A DNA stretch of 64,000 nucleotides from Parietaria judaica (taxonomy: Eukaryota > Streptophyta > Magnoliopsida > Rosales > Urticaceae): positions 5,122,001-5,186,000 of the forward strand of contig OX940863.1 in the NCBI GenBank assembly GCA_954871525.1. Reading direction: 5' to 3'. The notes below the pieces were generated by a model. That model had not been told where the DNA came from and did no database searches. It saw nothing but the letters and a program-made list of their open reading frames with translations. The position numbers and the translations under genes are program-made. Shown piece after piece: positions 12,348 through 22,913 of this stretch (its first letter is position 1; each line of letters starts with the position of its first letter).

Positions 12348-12830
12348 GGTGGAATTGTGGGCGAGGGTTGCGATCTGGAGAATTGGGGCCAGAATTTGGT
12401 ACGGTTGGAATTAAAGGAAGGAGAGTTTTTGTGAGGGCGAAAAAAGACCACGTTACGCGGCAATTTTTGATTTCTAATCTGCATTATTTTAATCCCAAGG
12501 GGACGAATACGGCGTCGTTTTGATTGGTGCGCTTTAAATAGAGGGACCCCATTGGCCAAAACTCCAAACCTACCTACGTAAATCGCATGCAAAATTATTA
12601 TTATTATTATTATTGTGACGATAACTATGAGAGCTAATGATAAATACTGGGTGATTGGGGGGGGCATAAGTATTCAAAGTAAAAAGTACACAAAATTTAA
12701 GCAATTTATATTTCTGTTATGGGTTTTTTATTGGAGCCAAGAAAAGCTAAGGCTAAAAATAAAATATTAAAAAAAAAACAAGCACCCGAAAAGGTCCAAA
12801 GCGACTAAAAATACACAAAAGGCGACATGG
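12348..12830. other. COP1 promoter region and spacer
   Basis: Upstream of the COP1 start the sequence includes CCAAT-like (ATTGG) motifs near 12515 and 12550 and a TTA microsatellite near 12595-12615. I see no other gene; the overlapping open frame at 11972-12667 is a shadow of COP1 exon 1. Confidence 0.5.
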
Positions 12831-13260
12831 TCTTGCTCGGGAAAAGCCAAACCGAGCCCGCCTAAAATGTCAACTGTCACGCTTGAAAAAAGTTTACCTG
12901 AGTCCGGTCCAATAAATTAACTCGGGCCCGACGACCCGGAAAAGTCAACTCCGCCCGGAGTCGGAAACACCAAAACTGAATCTTTTGGGCGCACCTTTAA
13001 GGCACAAAGCATGCCTTCAGAGTGCGCAAGGCATCTCCTTCACCCTCTATAAATACGGGAATCCCCCCTCCATAACCGATAACTTTTCTCAAAGCCAAAA
13101 AACCTTTATTAGCCTTTCTTACTTCTCAACACCTAAAATACTCGACTAATGTTGAGCGTCGGAGTGAGCGCTAGAGGTCTCCCCTCCGCCTTACTCTAGA
13201 ATTCACGTTTTCTACTTTCTCTTCAAGAATAAAAAGGGATGTAGATTATTCAAAAATGAC
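12831..13260 (+). mobile_element. LTR-like fragment of a retrotransposon
   Basis: A TATA box (CTATAAATACGGG, about 13048) is followed about 100 bases later by CTAATGTTGAGCGTCGGAGTG, a sequence often seen just downstream of the transcription start in plant LTRs, and a related CTAATGTTGAGCGTCGGAGG is present in the LTR fragment at 18446-19097. GC content is higher than the surroundings. I could not find TG/CA ends or a target duplication, so borders are approximate and the copy is probably truncated. Confidence 0.5.
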
Positions 13261-13377
13261 TTTTGGCCCAAATAGTCATCTAGCCATTTTTGACCACCAG
13301 ACAGTCATTGGGTTGACCCAAGATCAACTCGTGAGCCGATTCCAACATTGATCCATTTCTCGTCATTATAAATTTAT

Positions 13378-13515
13378 GTCCATTTTTTTTAGCGGACGTT
13401 GGTCAAAAATGTCACGTGGTATGATGGACCTTGGACAATACTAAGACAACGCATATTTCTAATAACTCAATGCCACATGGCATTTGACCAACGTCTGTAA
13501 GAAAAAAAAATGGAC
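13378..13515. repeat. Small hairpin MITE
   Basis: GTCCATTTTTTTT with GACGTTGGTCAAA on the left is mirrored by TTTGACCAACGTC and AAAAAAAAATGGAC on the right, giving terminal inverted repeats of about 40 bases in 138 bases. No clear target duplication and no coding capacity. Confidence 0.65.
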
Positions 13516-14027
13516 GAAAATATATACCGCCTCAATTTTATCGAATTTAAAGTGCTTTTGTCATTTTATTCACGTTAAAGTTTAAACCTATAATGCTTCA
13601 GTCGATTATTGTTTTAAAAAAAGTTGCTAATATCTAACTATATATTAGTATAATCCGAACTTTCATGTAGATTTATAAGGTATTGACATTATTTTTTATG
13701 ATTAAAGAGCATAGTACAGTCCAGTGTCGACTGTCTAGTCGAGTCAGGTCGTTTAAGATAAGAATTAAAAATATAATATCTTCACTGATATAGAATCAGC
13801 CACACATGTACACACACAAAAATCTGCTCTAGAAAATATCTTCTGAATATTTTAATGTTGGTTAGGTGAAACTGAAAGATTTCCCGTGTAGTAATCAAGA
13901 ACATCAATTAGGGTAACTACTAACAACCCTAGTAAATGCATTGGATTGCCCATTCTTCGAAACTGATAACTCAAACTAATCTTCTGTACAAGACTCTAAA
14001 ACTGTACTTTGGTCAAAACGCAAAGTA
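13516..14027. other. Intergenic spacer
   Basis: AT-rich spacer between two repeats; I see no gene or clear signal. Confidence 0.5.
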
Positions 14028-14032
14028 AGAAG

Positions 14033-15040
14033 TGTTGACGTGGGATTTCATCCCCGAACAAGACGACATATCATTTGTCATCGTGTAAATACGACACGCC
14101 ATTTAACGTCTTGACCAACAAGACATGTTGTTTATCTTCTACAAAGAGACTGCGGCAAAAGTATTAATCTTTTAGCAAAAGCTATTTATTTAATTGATAT
14201 GACAAATATTAATTAAATAAAGCTTATTATTTCATTTAAAATGTCAAATTAATATTTGTCATCTTTTTGCACCATGAGAAAAGTTGAGGGGGTTAAGTAA
14301 CAATTTCCTCACTTTTGATACACATTATGCGCATAAATATTGAGTCCATAATTAGACTTGATATTCTCCACCAATCAAGGGATTGAAATGATAATTTAGA
14401 CTCTTTTAATATCACCTTTTGGAGTAGAAAACGTATGAAAGCTTGGTCAAATACAAAAGCATGAGCACTTTACACATGTCACGTGGAGAATGCAACAAGC
14501 TTAGTCAAAAGCCATTATTATCTCCTAGACAAGTCAAAAAGTTACCCACTTCTCCAAGAGGATAGGAGCAGCCACGTTCAACACAAGAAGCTTATAAATA
14601 CATGAAGAATGATATTCAAAAGGAAGAGGATTGAAGAGAGAGGAGAACAAGTTCAAAGGAAAGGAGATCACCACAAACACTCTAGAGATGATTTATATTT
14701 CATATTACTTATTTTATGAGATGTAATTTCACCTAGTATTTTCACCTCGTTTCTGAGCTTTTCTTCATCTCTTCCTCATATTATATTCACTTCGTTTCAA
14801 TAAGAAAAGTAGAGAAGAAGTAGTCAACTACCGCTTGGGACGAACCTCTATAAAAAACCATGGTGTCATTTTCCTTTATGCTTTATATTATATATATTAT
14901 CGCAATTTATATAGTATATTCGGAGCGATCATGGCGAGTAAGACGAAGTATCGGGATTCATACGGCAACATACGCAGAGACTACAATAAAACAGATTACG
15001 ATTAATCCGCGATGGTTGATGGCGATTTTTGGCATCAACA
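14033..15040 (+). mobile_element. Solo LTR, 1008 bp, with perfect 5-bp target duplication
   Basis: It begins TGTTGACGTGG and ends TTTTTGGCATCAACA, so the ends are the short inverted repeat TGTTGA/TCAACA of an LTR. The 5 bases before it (14028-14032) and after it (15041-15045) are both AGAAG. Inside are a TATA-like TTATAAATACATG (about 14592), and a GTGTCATTTTCCTTTATGCTTTA stretch near 14866 of the kind found in the U5 of plant LTRs. There is no primer binding site or coding region, so this is the recombination scar of a former full element. Confidence 0.9.
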
Positions 15041-15045
15041 AGAAG

Positions 15046-15666
15046 AATAGAGTGAAAGCTTTTTTTACCCGTTACATTTTTTTTCTTTCGGAAAACCGGT
15101 AACGTGTGTTCCCCCATCCCAAATTTTGAGAATTGGAACAAGGAGAGGCTTTCACAAATCACAACCGATAAATTCTCGGTCCCGGCCTTGGTTTTTATTT
15201 TAGATTATAAAATTTTATTCAGAATATGTAAACCTAAGATTTTCCAATTAAAAAATGGCATTTAACGGTTTAAATCGGTATTTTTACCGGTAACAGTCCT
15301 GGGTTAAAATTAGCGAAAACCGGTTTTACCTGTCTGTTTCTTGGAAAATCAATTTTTACATCAATACAAGTACTAGGAGGAGTTTTCTAAATTCCCAAAA
15401 ATATCAGAACCGGGTGGAAAATTGTCAAAAAAATCTGGTTACTGGTCCCGGTTTTACGCCTAGACTAGAGAACATTGGTCCATTTGGATCAGTCTATCTA
15501 TAACTACAAGAGATGCATACATCGACTGTAAATTGTTTTTTCTATAATTTTCTATTACACGAAAGTTTCTATAAAAATATTCGATATACAAACAAGCTTA
15601 TGATATACAGAATTCTTGTAATGTTCACTCGCTATTCTTTCTTTCTATTGTATATTTTGGTTTGGT
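15046..15666. other. Spacer downstream of IM
   Basis: Contains CGGTAAC/ACCGGTTTT-type repeats that resemble decayed hAT subterminal sequence, and the probable 3' UTR of IM near its right end. No gene is supported. Confidence 0.4.
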
Positions 15667-18168
15667 TTACTGTTGCTTTGCCGGAGAAGTTACAGATTTT
15701 GTTAAGCAATCTACGATGCCTTGGCAATCCACCTGAGGAGCGTTACAAGCAGCTTCGCCATCGCCGGAATCTTCGCCGACGAAGGAATGCGGGGACCGGA
15801 GATTTCCGTGAGTTTGGCAGGCCTTCATCGTCTTGCAATGCTCGGCTTCGTCGTCCCTCACGTTCAGAAACACGTCGTATAGATTCTCTGCAATGAGAAA
15901 GAACAGAATGAAATATGACTCATTTAAACGATAAATTAGATATTTGATCAACATCTGATCAAGAAAAAATATTTATTGTTTCAAATTCAGCTACAAAGTT
16001 TTTCAAGTTTACCTATTACGGGTCTCCGAGAGTTTGGGGGTCTTGAAGTTTGAAATTCATCTGAATAAATACAGAGAGCTTGTTAAAATTAGAGAAACGA
16101 TTTTGAAGAAGAAAAGTAGGATTGGAAAACGAACCGAATAAATAGAGATCATCTCCCGTGTAGTATTTCACCGCAATCTCAGGTGCAGGCAACTTCTTCA
16201 ATTCCTCTGCAACGGGAAATGGACCACGTGTTGAATATGGATATTGCAATCAAATAAAAATTTGTTTTAAAAAGAAAATCCATCAAACTTTGTTTTTTGC
16301 TTCAGCAAATGCTAGTCAGTTAAGGGGGCATTTCCACCAATAAGGCAATAACTACAGTTTAGCGGCGGAAAGTGCAGAACCTCCACGAATAAAACAATCT
16401 TGTTTATACTTTATAGTTTATACCTCCACGAGCCTTAAGAAACTTGTCGTAGGTCGAATATGCATGGCTCTCCACACATTCCGAGAAATGATCTGCAGAA
16501 ATTATTTGAGCAACGGTATTAGACAATGGAATTAAGAATCAAAACAATCATTTAGAAATTTCCTGCTTGATTTAAGAGATAGTTTTTCAGCTCCTAATTT
16601 GAGTTCGATATATTTGGATGTCCATATAATCATCGGGGATAGCCAAACTAGAGACATATTAAAGCGATGATGGAAAATAAAAGATGCCTCACTTACATGC
16701 CATTCTAGGGCTTACTAAATACATAAAGGCTGTCATGAAATAATAAAAGACTGCAATGTGTTGAGCAAGAAATCGATCGAACCACCAAGCATTTCCCCCC
16801 AATTCCTGCAATTTAGTTCATCATAGCGTTTTATTAGCAAGCACGGTGTGCTGAAAAATGGATAAGTTGGGCCAAAAAAAAATTTGAGAAGCACGTGACG
16901 AAGATCACAACATTTAAATATGCATATGCATCACGAATACTTTTTTGCTTCTTATACATCTTCTTTATGTTGCGCAAGTCTTATTCACAATACTAAAAAA
17001 TTAACTGAATCTTAAATAAGGCGAGATATGAAACGTTATAGACGGAGATCTGATAATCAAAAACGAAATTTTATATGTCATTGACAAGAGGGAGATATTT
17101 ACTTCCATGATAAGCAAGTGGTGCATCTCATTCCAGCTCTCAGCAAAATGCACTTTCAAATAATCTGCTCTCCTCCACCAGCCAAAGCTCTCATACATAT
17201 GTAGAACAGACATAAAAGCTGACATAAACCAAAGTAATTAGATCCCATAACTATACACTACTATGAGAAACAATTCGGTGCTTATACTTCTATACATACG
17301 TAAATTAGTGAAGTCAAAAGAAAAATCCAGTGCTCTAACCAAAGTAAGGGACTCTTGCAATAGTTTCCAGCACAAAGAATCTGGCATAATCTCTGTCATG
17401 ATACAAGGTGTCAAGAACCTGTATCACAGAATCCTGAAACAAAAAGTAAAATTATACTCTAATGGGCATACTATAAAAACTCTATTTTTCCACCAAATCT
17501 TCGAGTAATAACCGATATTCTGACATACCGTAAGGGCTCTATTCACGGATTGCTCAAACTTAATAACGAGTCTTTCCAGTGTACTCGAAGATGAGCTCTC
17601 GGATGTGTCCCCGCTGCTCCCTTTCACTTCCTCCTGCGGTGAAGTCTTGGGCGGAAATGACTCCTCCACCGTGACTTTCTCCTCGTTATCTTGAAGAAGA
17701 GTGGCTTGGGCTCCACATAACTTCCTAAAAAGTTGGAAAAGGAAAAATCTATGTCAAAATCAACAGCGAAAGCTTAGGGCTCAAACTAATATTGAATTGG
17801 AGATCATAAAGGAACCAAATCATGGCCTTACCCCTGAAGAAAATGAACAATCACATTGCCTATTTTCTAACTATCTGACATGGAAGCTAAACATGCTAAT
17901 GAAAACTCATTGAAAAACTCAGAAAAATCAGCTCAAACATACTGCTATCAATCTTCTTTGCCCAAATTCCAAAGCCATGGCCAATTTGATTGAGCAAAAG
18001 GTAAAAGAAGACGATGTACCTGGAATTCCTCGAACTAAGTAAGCGAGGATTGAGACGAAAGGAGCAGAGAGAGCGACGAGACGAAACCGAACTGAATCTG
18101 TAACTCTTTGCTCTCGCAGACGAAGAGGACGATATTGCAATTACTGGAGAAGAGAGAGTCGCTGCCAT
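15667..18168 (-). CDS. IM: Plastid terminal oxidase (ubiquinol oxidase 4, IMMUTANS), complete, 9 exons
   Basis: PTOX is the di-iron plastoquinol oxidase of thylakoids that serves carotenoid synthesis and chlororespiration. Exons on the minus strand: 18020-18168, 17529-17724, 17340-17433, 17103-17218, 16697-16805, 16424-16492, 16135-16206, 16013-16060, 15667-15887; all GT-AG, 1074 bases, 357 residues. The N terminus is Ser/Arg-rich like a plastid transit peptide. The six di-iron ligands are all present: Glu in LETIARVPYF, ExxH in ESWNEMHH, Glu in CVESHAY and ExxH in DDEAEHC. Exon 8 is exactly 48 bases, matching the 16-residue exon 8 insert that sets PTOX apart from mitochondrial alternative oxidase. 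The C-terminal NLYDVFLNVRDDEAEHCKTM and CQGIVDCL blocks are diagnostic. An LTR fragment begins about 280 bases upstream of the ATG. Confidence 0.97.
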
Positions 18169-18445
18169 TTCCGCTTCTCGAGAGAGGAAACCCCGAAACG
18201 TACCGAGGGTTTTTACAATTCAGAGTTCAGACGCCATTGATTCGAAGGAAAGCTTGAAATCAAATGGAGGAGAAAGAAAGACAAACCAAAATCAAACACT
18301 GCTTTTGAGGAGAAAATGGGTATATTTGTATTGTATGAACAGAATCTTTCTCGGAGGGCTTGTTGTCGTTTTCTGAGCCCGCGAATTGGCGGGGTCTCTC
18401 GCGTGTAATCTACTTGCTGTCGTTTTTATGAGCCCGCTTGCTCTT

Positions 18446-19097
18446 TGTTGGGCCTGCCTACGAGAGCAACGGAACTCGACCAAAACTCTCTCGAGCACCA
18501 TCTAAACATCTCTCCCTCGAATATTACACTAATGTTGAGCGTCGGAGGTGAATTCGGGGGATCCCCCCCGGTTCTCCCTGATCTCGGGTTTTTGTTTTGT
18601 TCAGGTTCTGAGACAGAAAAAACACATTTGAGCGGAAGTTCTGGAGAAGATTTTGGCACGATCTAAGACCCTCCTTGCCAAGGTTCTAGGTCCGTGAGGT
18701 GCTCGTTCTATCCAGTATTCTTGTATCTCCGACAGATATACAGATTACGCGGATAGCCCGAGGACCCGGATCTGTCCCCGTGACGCCGGTCGAGGGTCTA
18801 ATCTGTCAAGGTCCACTAGAGAGTCAGTACCGTGACCCCCCCTACATGGTGGCCAGGAATCCGTTTTTGGTATCCCGAACCTGTAATCCGAGCCAGGCCA
18901 AGTCCTGGCCCTATTAGCGACAGGTAGTGGAGTTTGCCACGGGTTTCTGATCATCGAGTCAGTGGAGGGCCCGTTCTGACTCAAAAGTCCACGAACCCAA
19001 GCCCATAATACACAAAAGTCCACGAGACGATATTGGGCCCGGCCCAACACCTACGATTGGGCCGTTTTTATGTTTGAGGCATTTTTCTGCATCAACA
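18446..19097 (+). mobile_element. LTR fragment upstream of IM
   Basis: It starts TGTTGGGCC and ends TTTTTCTGCATCAACA, typical LTR ends, and contains CTAATGTTGAGCGTCGGAGG, also seen in the LTR-like copy at 12831-13260. It is GC-rich compared with its surroundings and lacks a primer binding site downstream. Flanking pentamers (CTCTT and ATACT) do not match, so the left part is probably truncated or the start is misplaced. The open frames inside are not recognisable proteins. Confidence 0.6.
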
Positions 19098-19239
19098 ATA
19101 CTAATAGTCATTTATATGTCTCTCTATTTAGTTCACCATCGAGGGTGGAACTTCCCAAAAGATAAATATCATATGATTAGAATTTTGAACATAGGTTTAA
19201 CTTTTTATATATTACATATTGCAATGATAATTATATTTA

Positions 19240-20230
19240 GGGTAAACTGCGGCTAATGTACCCAATGTTTGATCTTCTACGGATTATGTACCCAATGTTT
19301 ATTTTCGGCGGCTAATGTACCCAATGTTTGATCTGTTAGATATTTTCGTATTTTCCGTCAGTTGACCGTTAGAGAGTTATCCTCCTCTATATGTACACTT
19401 TTCGTATTTTTGACATAACTCACTCATTTTTTGTCCAAATTTTATGCACAACCTATGGTTGGAAAGATAAGAGATAGATCTACAACTTTTGTGTTTTAAG
19501 TTTTGTAAAATCAGTTTTAAAAAAATACGAAATTTCAAATAGAACGTAACACTGGAAATTAGTTTAATGCAAAATATTTGTTTCGAGCAAATTTTAATAT
19601 ACTTAATGAATTTTTATGATGAAACGTAAAATTAAAAAGTTGTAGATAAATTTTTTATCTTTCCAACGGGTGTTTATTTATAAATTTTTTACAAAAAATG
19701 AGTGAGTTATGCCAAAAATATGAAAGATTATTTCTTATCACATCTTTCATATTTTTGGCATAACTCACTTATTTTTTGTCCAAAATTTATAAATAAACAC
19801 CCGTTAGAAAGATAAAATATTTATATATAACTTTTTACTTTTACGTTTCATCATAAAAAGTCATTAAGTATATTAAAATTTGCTCGAAACAATTATTTTG
19901 CATTAAACTAATGTTCACTTTTACGTTCTATTAGAAATTTTGTATTTTTCTAAAACTGATTTTACAAAACTTAAAACACAAAAGTTGTAGATCTATCTCT
20001 TATCTTTTCAACCATAGGTCGTGCATAAAATTTGGACAAAAAATGAGTGAGTTATGTCAAAAATACGAAAAGTGTACAAATAGAGGAGGATAACCCTCTA
20101 ACGGTCAACTGACGGAAAACACGAAAATATCTAACAGATCAAACATTGGGTACATTAGCCGCCAAAAATAAACATTGGGTACATAATCCGCATAAGATCA
20201 AACATTAGGTACATTAGCCGCAGTTTACCC
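19240..20230. mobile_element. Palindromic Mutator-like element, copy 1 (991 bp)
   Basis: It starts GGGTAAACTGCGGCTAATG and ends CATTAGCCGCAGTTTACCC. Flanking 9-mers are identical: TTATATTTA at 19231-19239 and 20231-20239, the size expected for Mutator-type transposition. Practically the whole element is one palindrome: the left arm, including TACCCAATGTTTGATC, CATAACTCACTCATTTTTTGTCC and TAAGAGATAGATCTACAAC, reappears inverted, meeting near 19735. No transposase. A related copy lies at 44970-45940. Confidence 0.9.
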
Positions 20231-20257
20231 TTATATTTAACACAAGATAGTTTGTAC

Positions 20258-20259
<2 letters not shown>

Positions 20260-20325
<66 letters not shown>
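20260..20325. repeat. (AT)n microsatellite
   Basis: An uninterrupted AT dinucleotide run of about 60 bases just outside the Mutator-like element. Confidence 0.95.
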
Positions 20326-20327
<2 letters not shown>

Positions 20328-20586
20328 GGATTGCTTCTAGTACTTTCTAAAATGTTATCGATCATGACTCAAAAATAAAAACAAATAGGTGAAAGTGACT
20401 AAAATCAATTAGCTTAAAATGACAATCATATTACTAAGTAATAAGAAGTAAACGTGCAGGCCGTAAAGCTGAAATTCTGAATTGAGCGGTAAAAGTCGAT
20501 CAATGTTTTGAGAAAGTATCGTGCACCAGTAGTACATCACTTTATCTCAAACAAATAATTTAAAAAAGTAGCTTTATGCATCACAT

Positions 20587-20829
20587 TGTTATGTATAATG
20601 TGAAATGCTCATTTATTTTCACACTATATTAGTCAATAATTGTATGCTCTAAATTTCCTATAAATACCCCCCTAAGTGGATGAATAAAATTCACCTCTCA
20701 CATTTTCTACACTTACATTTATCTCACTCACATCTTACTTCTCTCCATCATCTTTTCCATAAAAAATACACCACTCACCAAATTTCTTACCACTTAAATT
20801 CAAGGTGCAAAGTTAGTGAATTTATAACA
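20587..20829 (+). repeat. 5' LTR of the Copia element
   Basis: TGTTATG to TATAACA, 243 bases. TATAAATA at 20659-20666 is the likely promoter element. No difference from the 3' LTR was seen in a by-eye comparison. Confidence 0.95.
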
Positions 20830-20921
20830 CGTTATCAGCACGATCACTCTACGGTAAGCTCAGAACACGGTATATTAAACTGTGGACTGAAAATTTTATA
20901 ATTATTATTATCGTTGTACAA

Positions 20922-21222
20922 CATCATATTACTATATACAGGAGGCTCTGCCACCTTATAGTAATGTGATGGGATCTATGATAATTAATTATTCTTATGA
21001 ATAACATCATCTTACCATACACAGGAGGCTTTGCCACCTTATGGTAATATGATTTATAATATTTAACTTTCTTATGTATAACATCATATTATTATACAAT
21101 GGAAGGCTATGCCACCTTATAATAAAATGATGTGATTTACATCTAAAAAAAAAAAAATTATCTTCAAGTAATATCAAATTATTATATACAGGAGGCTCTG
21201 CCACCTTATAGTAAAATGATAT
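20922..21222 (+). repeat. Four imperfect hairpin repeats in the Copia leader
   Basis: Four copies of a unit with core AGGAGGCTCTGCCACCT, each flanked by arms that pair: 20922-20936 with 20957-20971, 21006-21019 with 21040-21053, 21082-21096 with 21118-21132, and 21171-21186 with 21207-21222. The inner arm reads ACTATA/TATAGT, ACCATA/TATGGT and ATTATA/TATAAT in copies 1, 2 and 3, so both sides change together. Copy 4 has a G-U pair. The core itself forms an inner stem (GGC-loop-GCC). This looks like selected RNA structure in the genomic RNA, for example for packaging, dimerisation or translation; function is unknown. Confidence 0.8.
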
Positions 21223-21702
21223 TATTGAGATTAGTTTTAACTACTTCATTTTCAATATGCTTATGATTAATATTATATATGTATAATGTTTGACTATTTT
21301 TACATCTCATTTTATGACATATCATCAATAACCTAATTATAACATTTAATTACATTATGTTAGTGTATTTCCAACGGCTATATAACGGCTATAAACGGCT
21401 AGTTTTTACACTATAAATACAAGTTTATCAAACCATACAAAATTCACATCTCTTATTCTACCTCATATTTTCTCTCCAAGTTTTAGCCGAAAAATGACTA
21501 GACTAATGTTAGTTTTTATAGCCATAATGATCCTTGTATTTAATGTTAGTATTTTCATTTTTCATATTACACCGGAGGAATTTTATTTTTCCTTTAAGAT
21601 GGTTGTATTCATGTATCTTGCTTTATTATTTACAATATTTGTAGACTTTTATATTTTGAATTAAATCTAATGAATTATTTTATTTTCATGTTAGTTACCA
21701 CT

Positions 21703-22755
21703 ATGTCAAATCTTGTGAAGCTTGAATTCAGCCCTCTTGATATCACTGGCAATAATTACATGCCTTGGACAGTGGATATTGAGATGCACTTGGAATCAAT
21801 GAATCTTCTTGAGACACTCAAGGAGGTAAACGAATCGTCAAGGACGGACAAGGCGAGATCTTTAATCTTCCTTCGTCGACACCTTGACGAAAGCCTCAAA
21901 AATGAATATCTCACTGTGAAAGATCCAAGTGAGCTGTGGAAAAATCTCAAAGAAAGATACGATCACCAAAGGGATGTAATGCTCCCCATTTTTCGCGATG
22001 AATGGACCGCTTTAAGGTTCCAAGACTACAAGAAAGTCGGAGACTATAATTCTGCAATGTTCAGAATCGTGACCCACTTAAAATTTTGTGGGGTAACGGT
22101 AACTGACGCTGAAATGCTGGAAAAGACTTTTTCTACTTTCCACGCATCAAATGTAACCCTACAGCAACAATATCGTGTACGGGGTTTTCAAAAGTATTCT
22201 GAACTAATTGCTTGTCTCCTTATCGCAGAAAAGAATAATGAGTTGCTGATGAAAAATCATCAATCTCGCCCGACCGGCTCAAAAGCGCTTCCTGAAGCAA
22301 ACGCTATCAACTCTGACGAGCCTGAGCCCAAGAACTATTTTCAGGGTCGAGAGCGAGGCCGAGGTCGTGGGCGAGGTCGAGGTCGTGGTCGTAGTTACGG
22401 ACGTGGACGAGGTGGTTATAATCCCTCTTATAAGTCCGCTAACTACTATCATAAAAAACAGCAACACGGGAGGAGCCACGATGACCCTTCTAAAAAGGGA
22501 AAAGAGATGATCTCCCCAAAAGGCTTTGAAACCACTTGTTTCAGATGTGGCACTAAAGGGCATTGGTCAAGAGTTTGCCGAGCCCCACCACACTTATGCA
22601 AACTCTACCAAGAGTCCATGAAGGGGAAAGGGAAAGAGAAAGAAGTCAACTTTATTGACAATAACGAATCCACTCATCTCGAAGCATCCGACTTCAATGG
22701 TGATTTCATTGACACAGTTGGCGATTTTGCTGAACAAGCGACTAGTGGAAACTAA
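21703..22755 (+). CDS. Copia gag (capsid and nucleocapsid)
   Basis: The nucleocapsid-forming protein of the retrotransposon. The frame is open from 21670, but the family's usual start is the internal ATG at 21703 (MSNLVKLEF), giving about 350 residues. A UBN2-type gag core is followed by an RG-rich stretch (repeated RGRGRG) that would bind RNA, then a CCHC zinc knuckle (CFRCGTKGHWSRVC). The last codons (HLEASDFN) normally lead straight into protease in Copia elements. Here the frame stops at 22755 and pol is in another frame. A candidate intron at 22700-22913 would connect them. Confidence 0.92.
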   Translation: MSNLVKLEFSPLDITGNNYMPWTVDIEMHLESMNLLETLKEVNESSRTDKARSLIFLRRHLDESLKNEYLTVKDPSELWKNLKERYDHQRDVMLPIFRDEWTALRFQDYKKVGDYNSAMFRIVTHLKFCGVTVTDAEMLEKTFSTFHASNVTLQQQYRVRGFQKYSELIACLLIAEKNNELLMKNHQSRPTGSKALPEANAINSDEPEPKNYFQGRERGRGRGRGRGRGRSYGRGRGGYNPSYKSANYYHKKQQHGRSHDDPSKKGKEMISPKGFETTCFRCGTKGHWSRVCRAPPHLCKLYQESMKGKGKEKEVNFIDNNESTHLEASDFNGDFIDTVGDFAEQATSGN

Positions 22756-22913
22756 TATGAATTATGTAATTCCTTTTGGGAATGAAGCCCAATGGTCCGA
22801 TGTTTGTTTGTCTTTTCTTTTTAGAATATGTCATGATTTTTAAGGTGTGTAATAGACTAATGCTCATGTTTAATTAATTACCTTTCTTATCAAAATTTGT
22901 GTTTTGTTTTTAG
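22700..22913 (+). other. Candidate intron linking gag and pol frames
   Basis: A GTGATT donor lies inside the gag frame right after codon AAT plus one base (22699). A pyrimidine-rich TTTTGTTTTTAG acceptor ends at 22913. Removing these 214 bases would bring pol into the gag frame without a stop (phase 1 to phase 1). The segment is AT-rich like plant introns, and the gag stop lies inside it. This is inferred from the sequence; the donor is only a moderate match. Confidence 0.45.

Noticed and set aside
11904..12667. Long open frames on both strands across COP1 exon 1
   Set aside because: They overlap the RING-encoding exon in other frames; the RING frame and its splice continuity explain the region.
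18292..18917. Several 60-100-codon frames upstream of IM
   Set aside because: They cover GC-rich LTR sequence and the IM promoter and show no protein family; high GC alone keeps frames open.
20916..21225. CRISPR-like array
   Set aside because: The repeats are imperfect, lie inside a plant retrotransposon leader, and have no cas genes; the pairing arms explain them as hairpins.
22756..22903. gag-pol gap as proof of a dead element
   Set aside because: Both frames are otherwise intact, the LTRs match, and the gap has intron-like ends, so regulated expression is at least as likely as decay.
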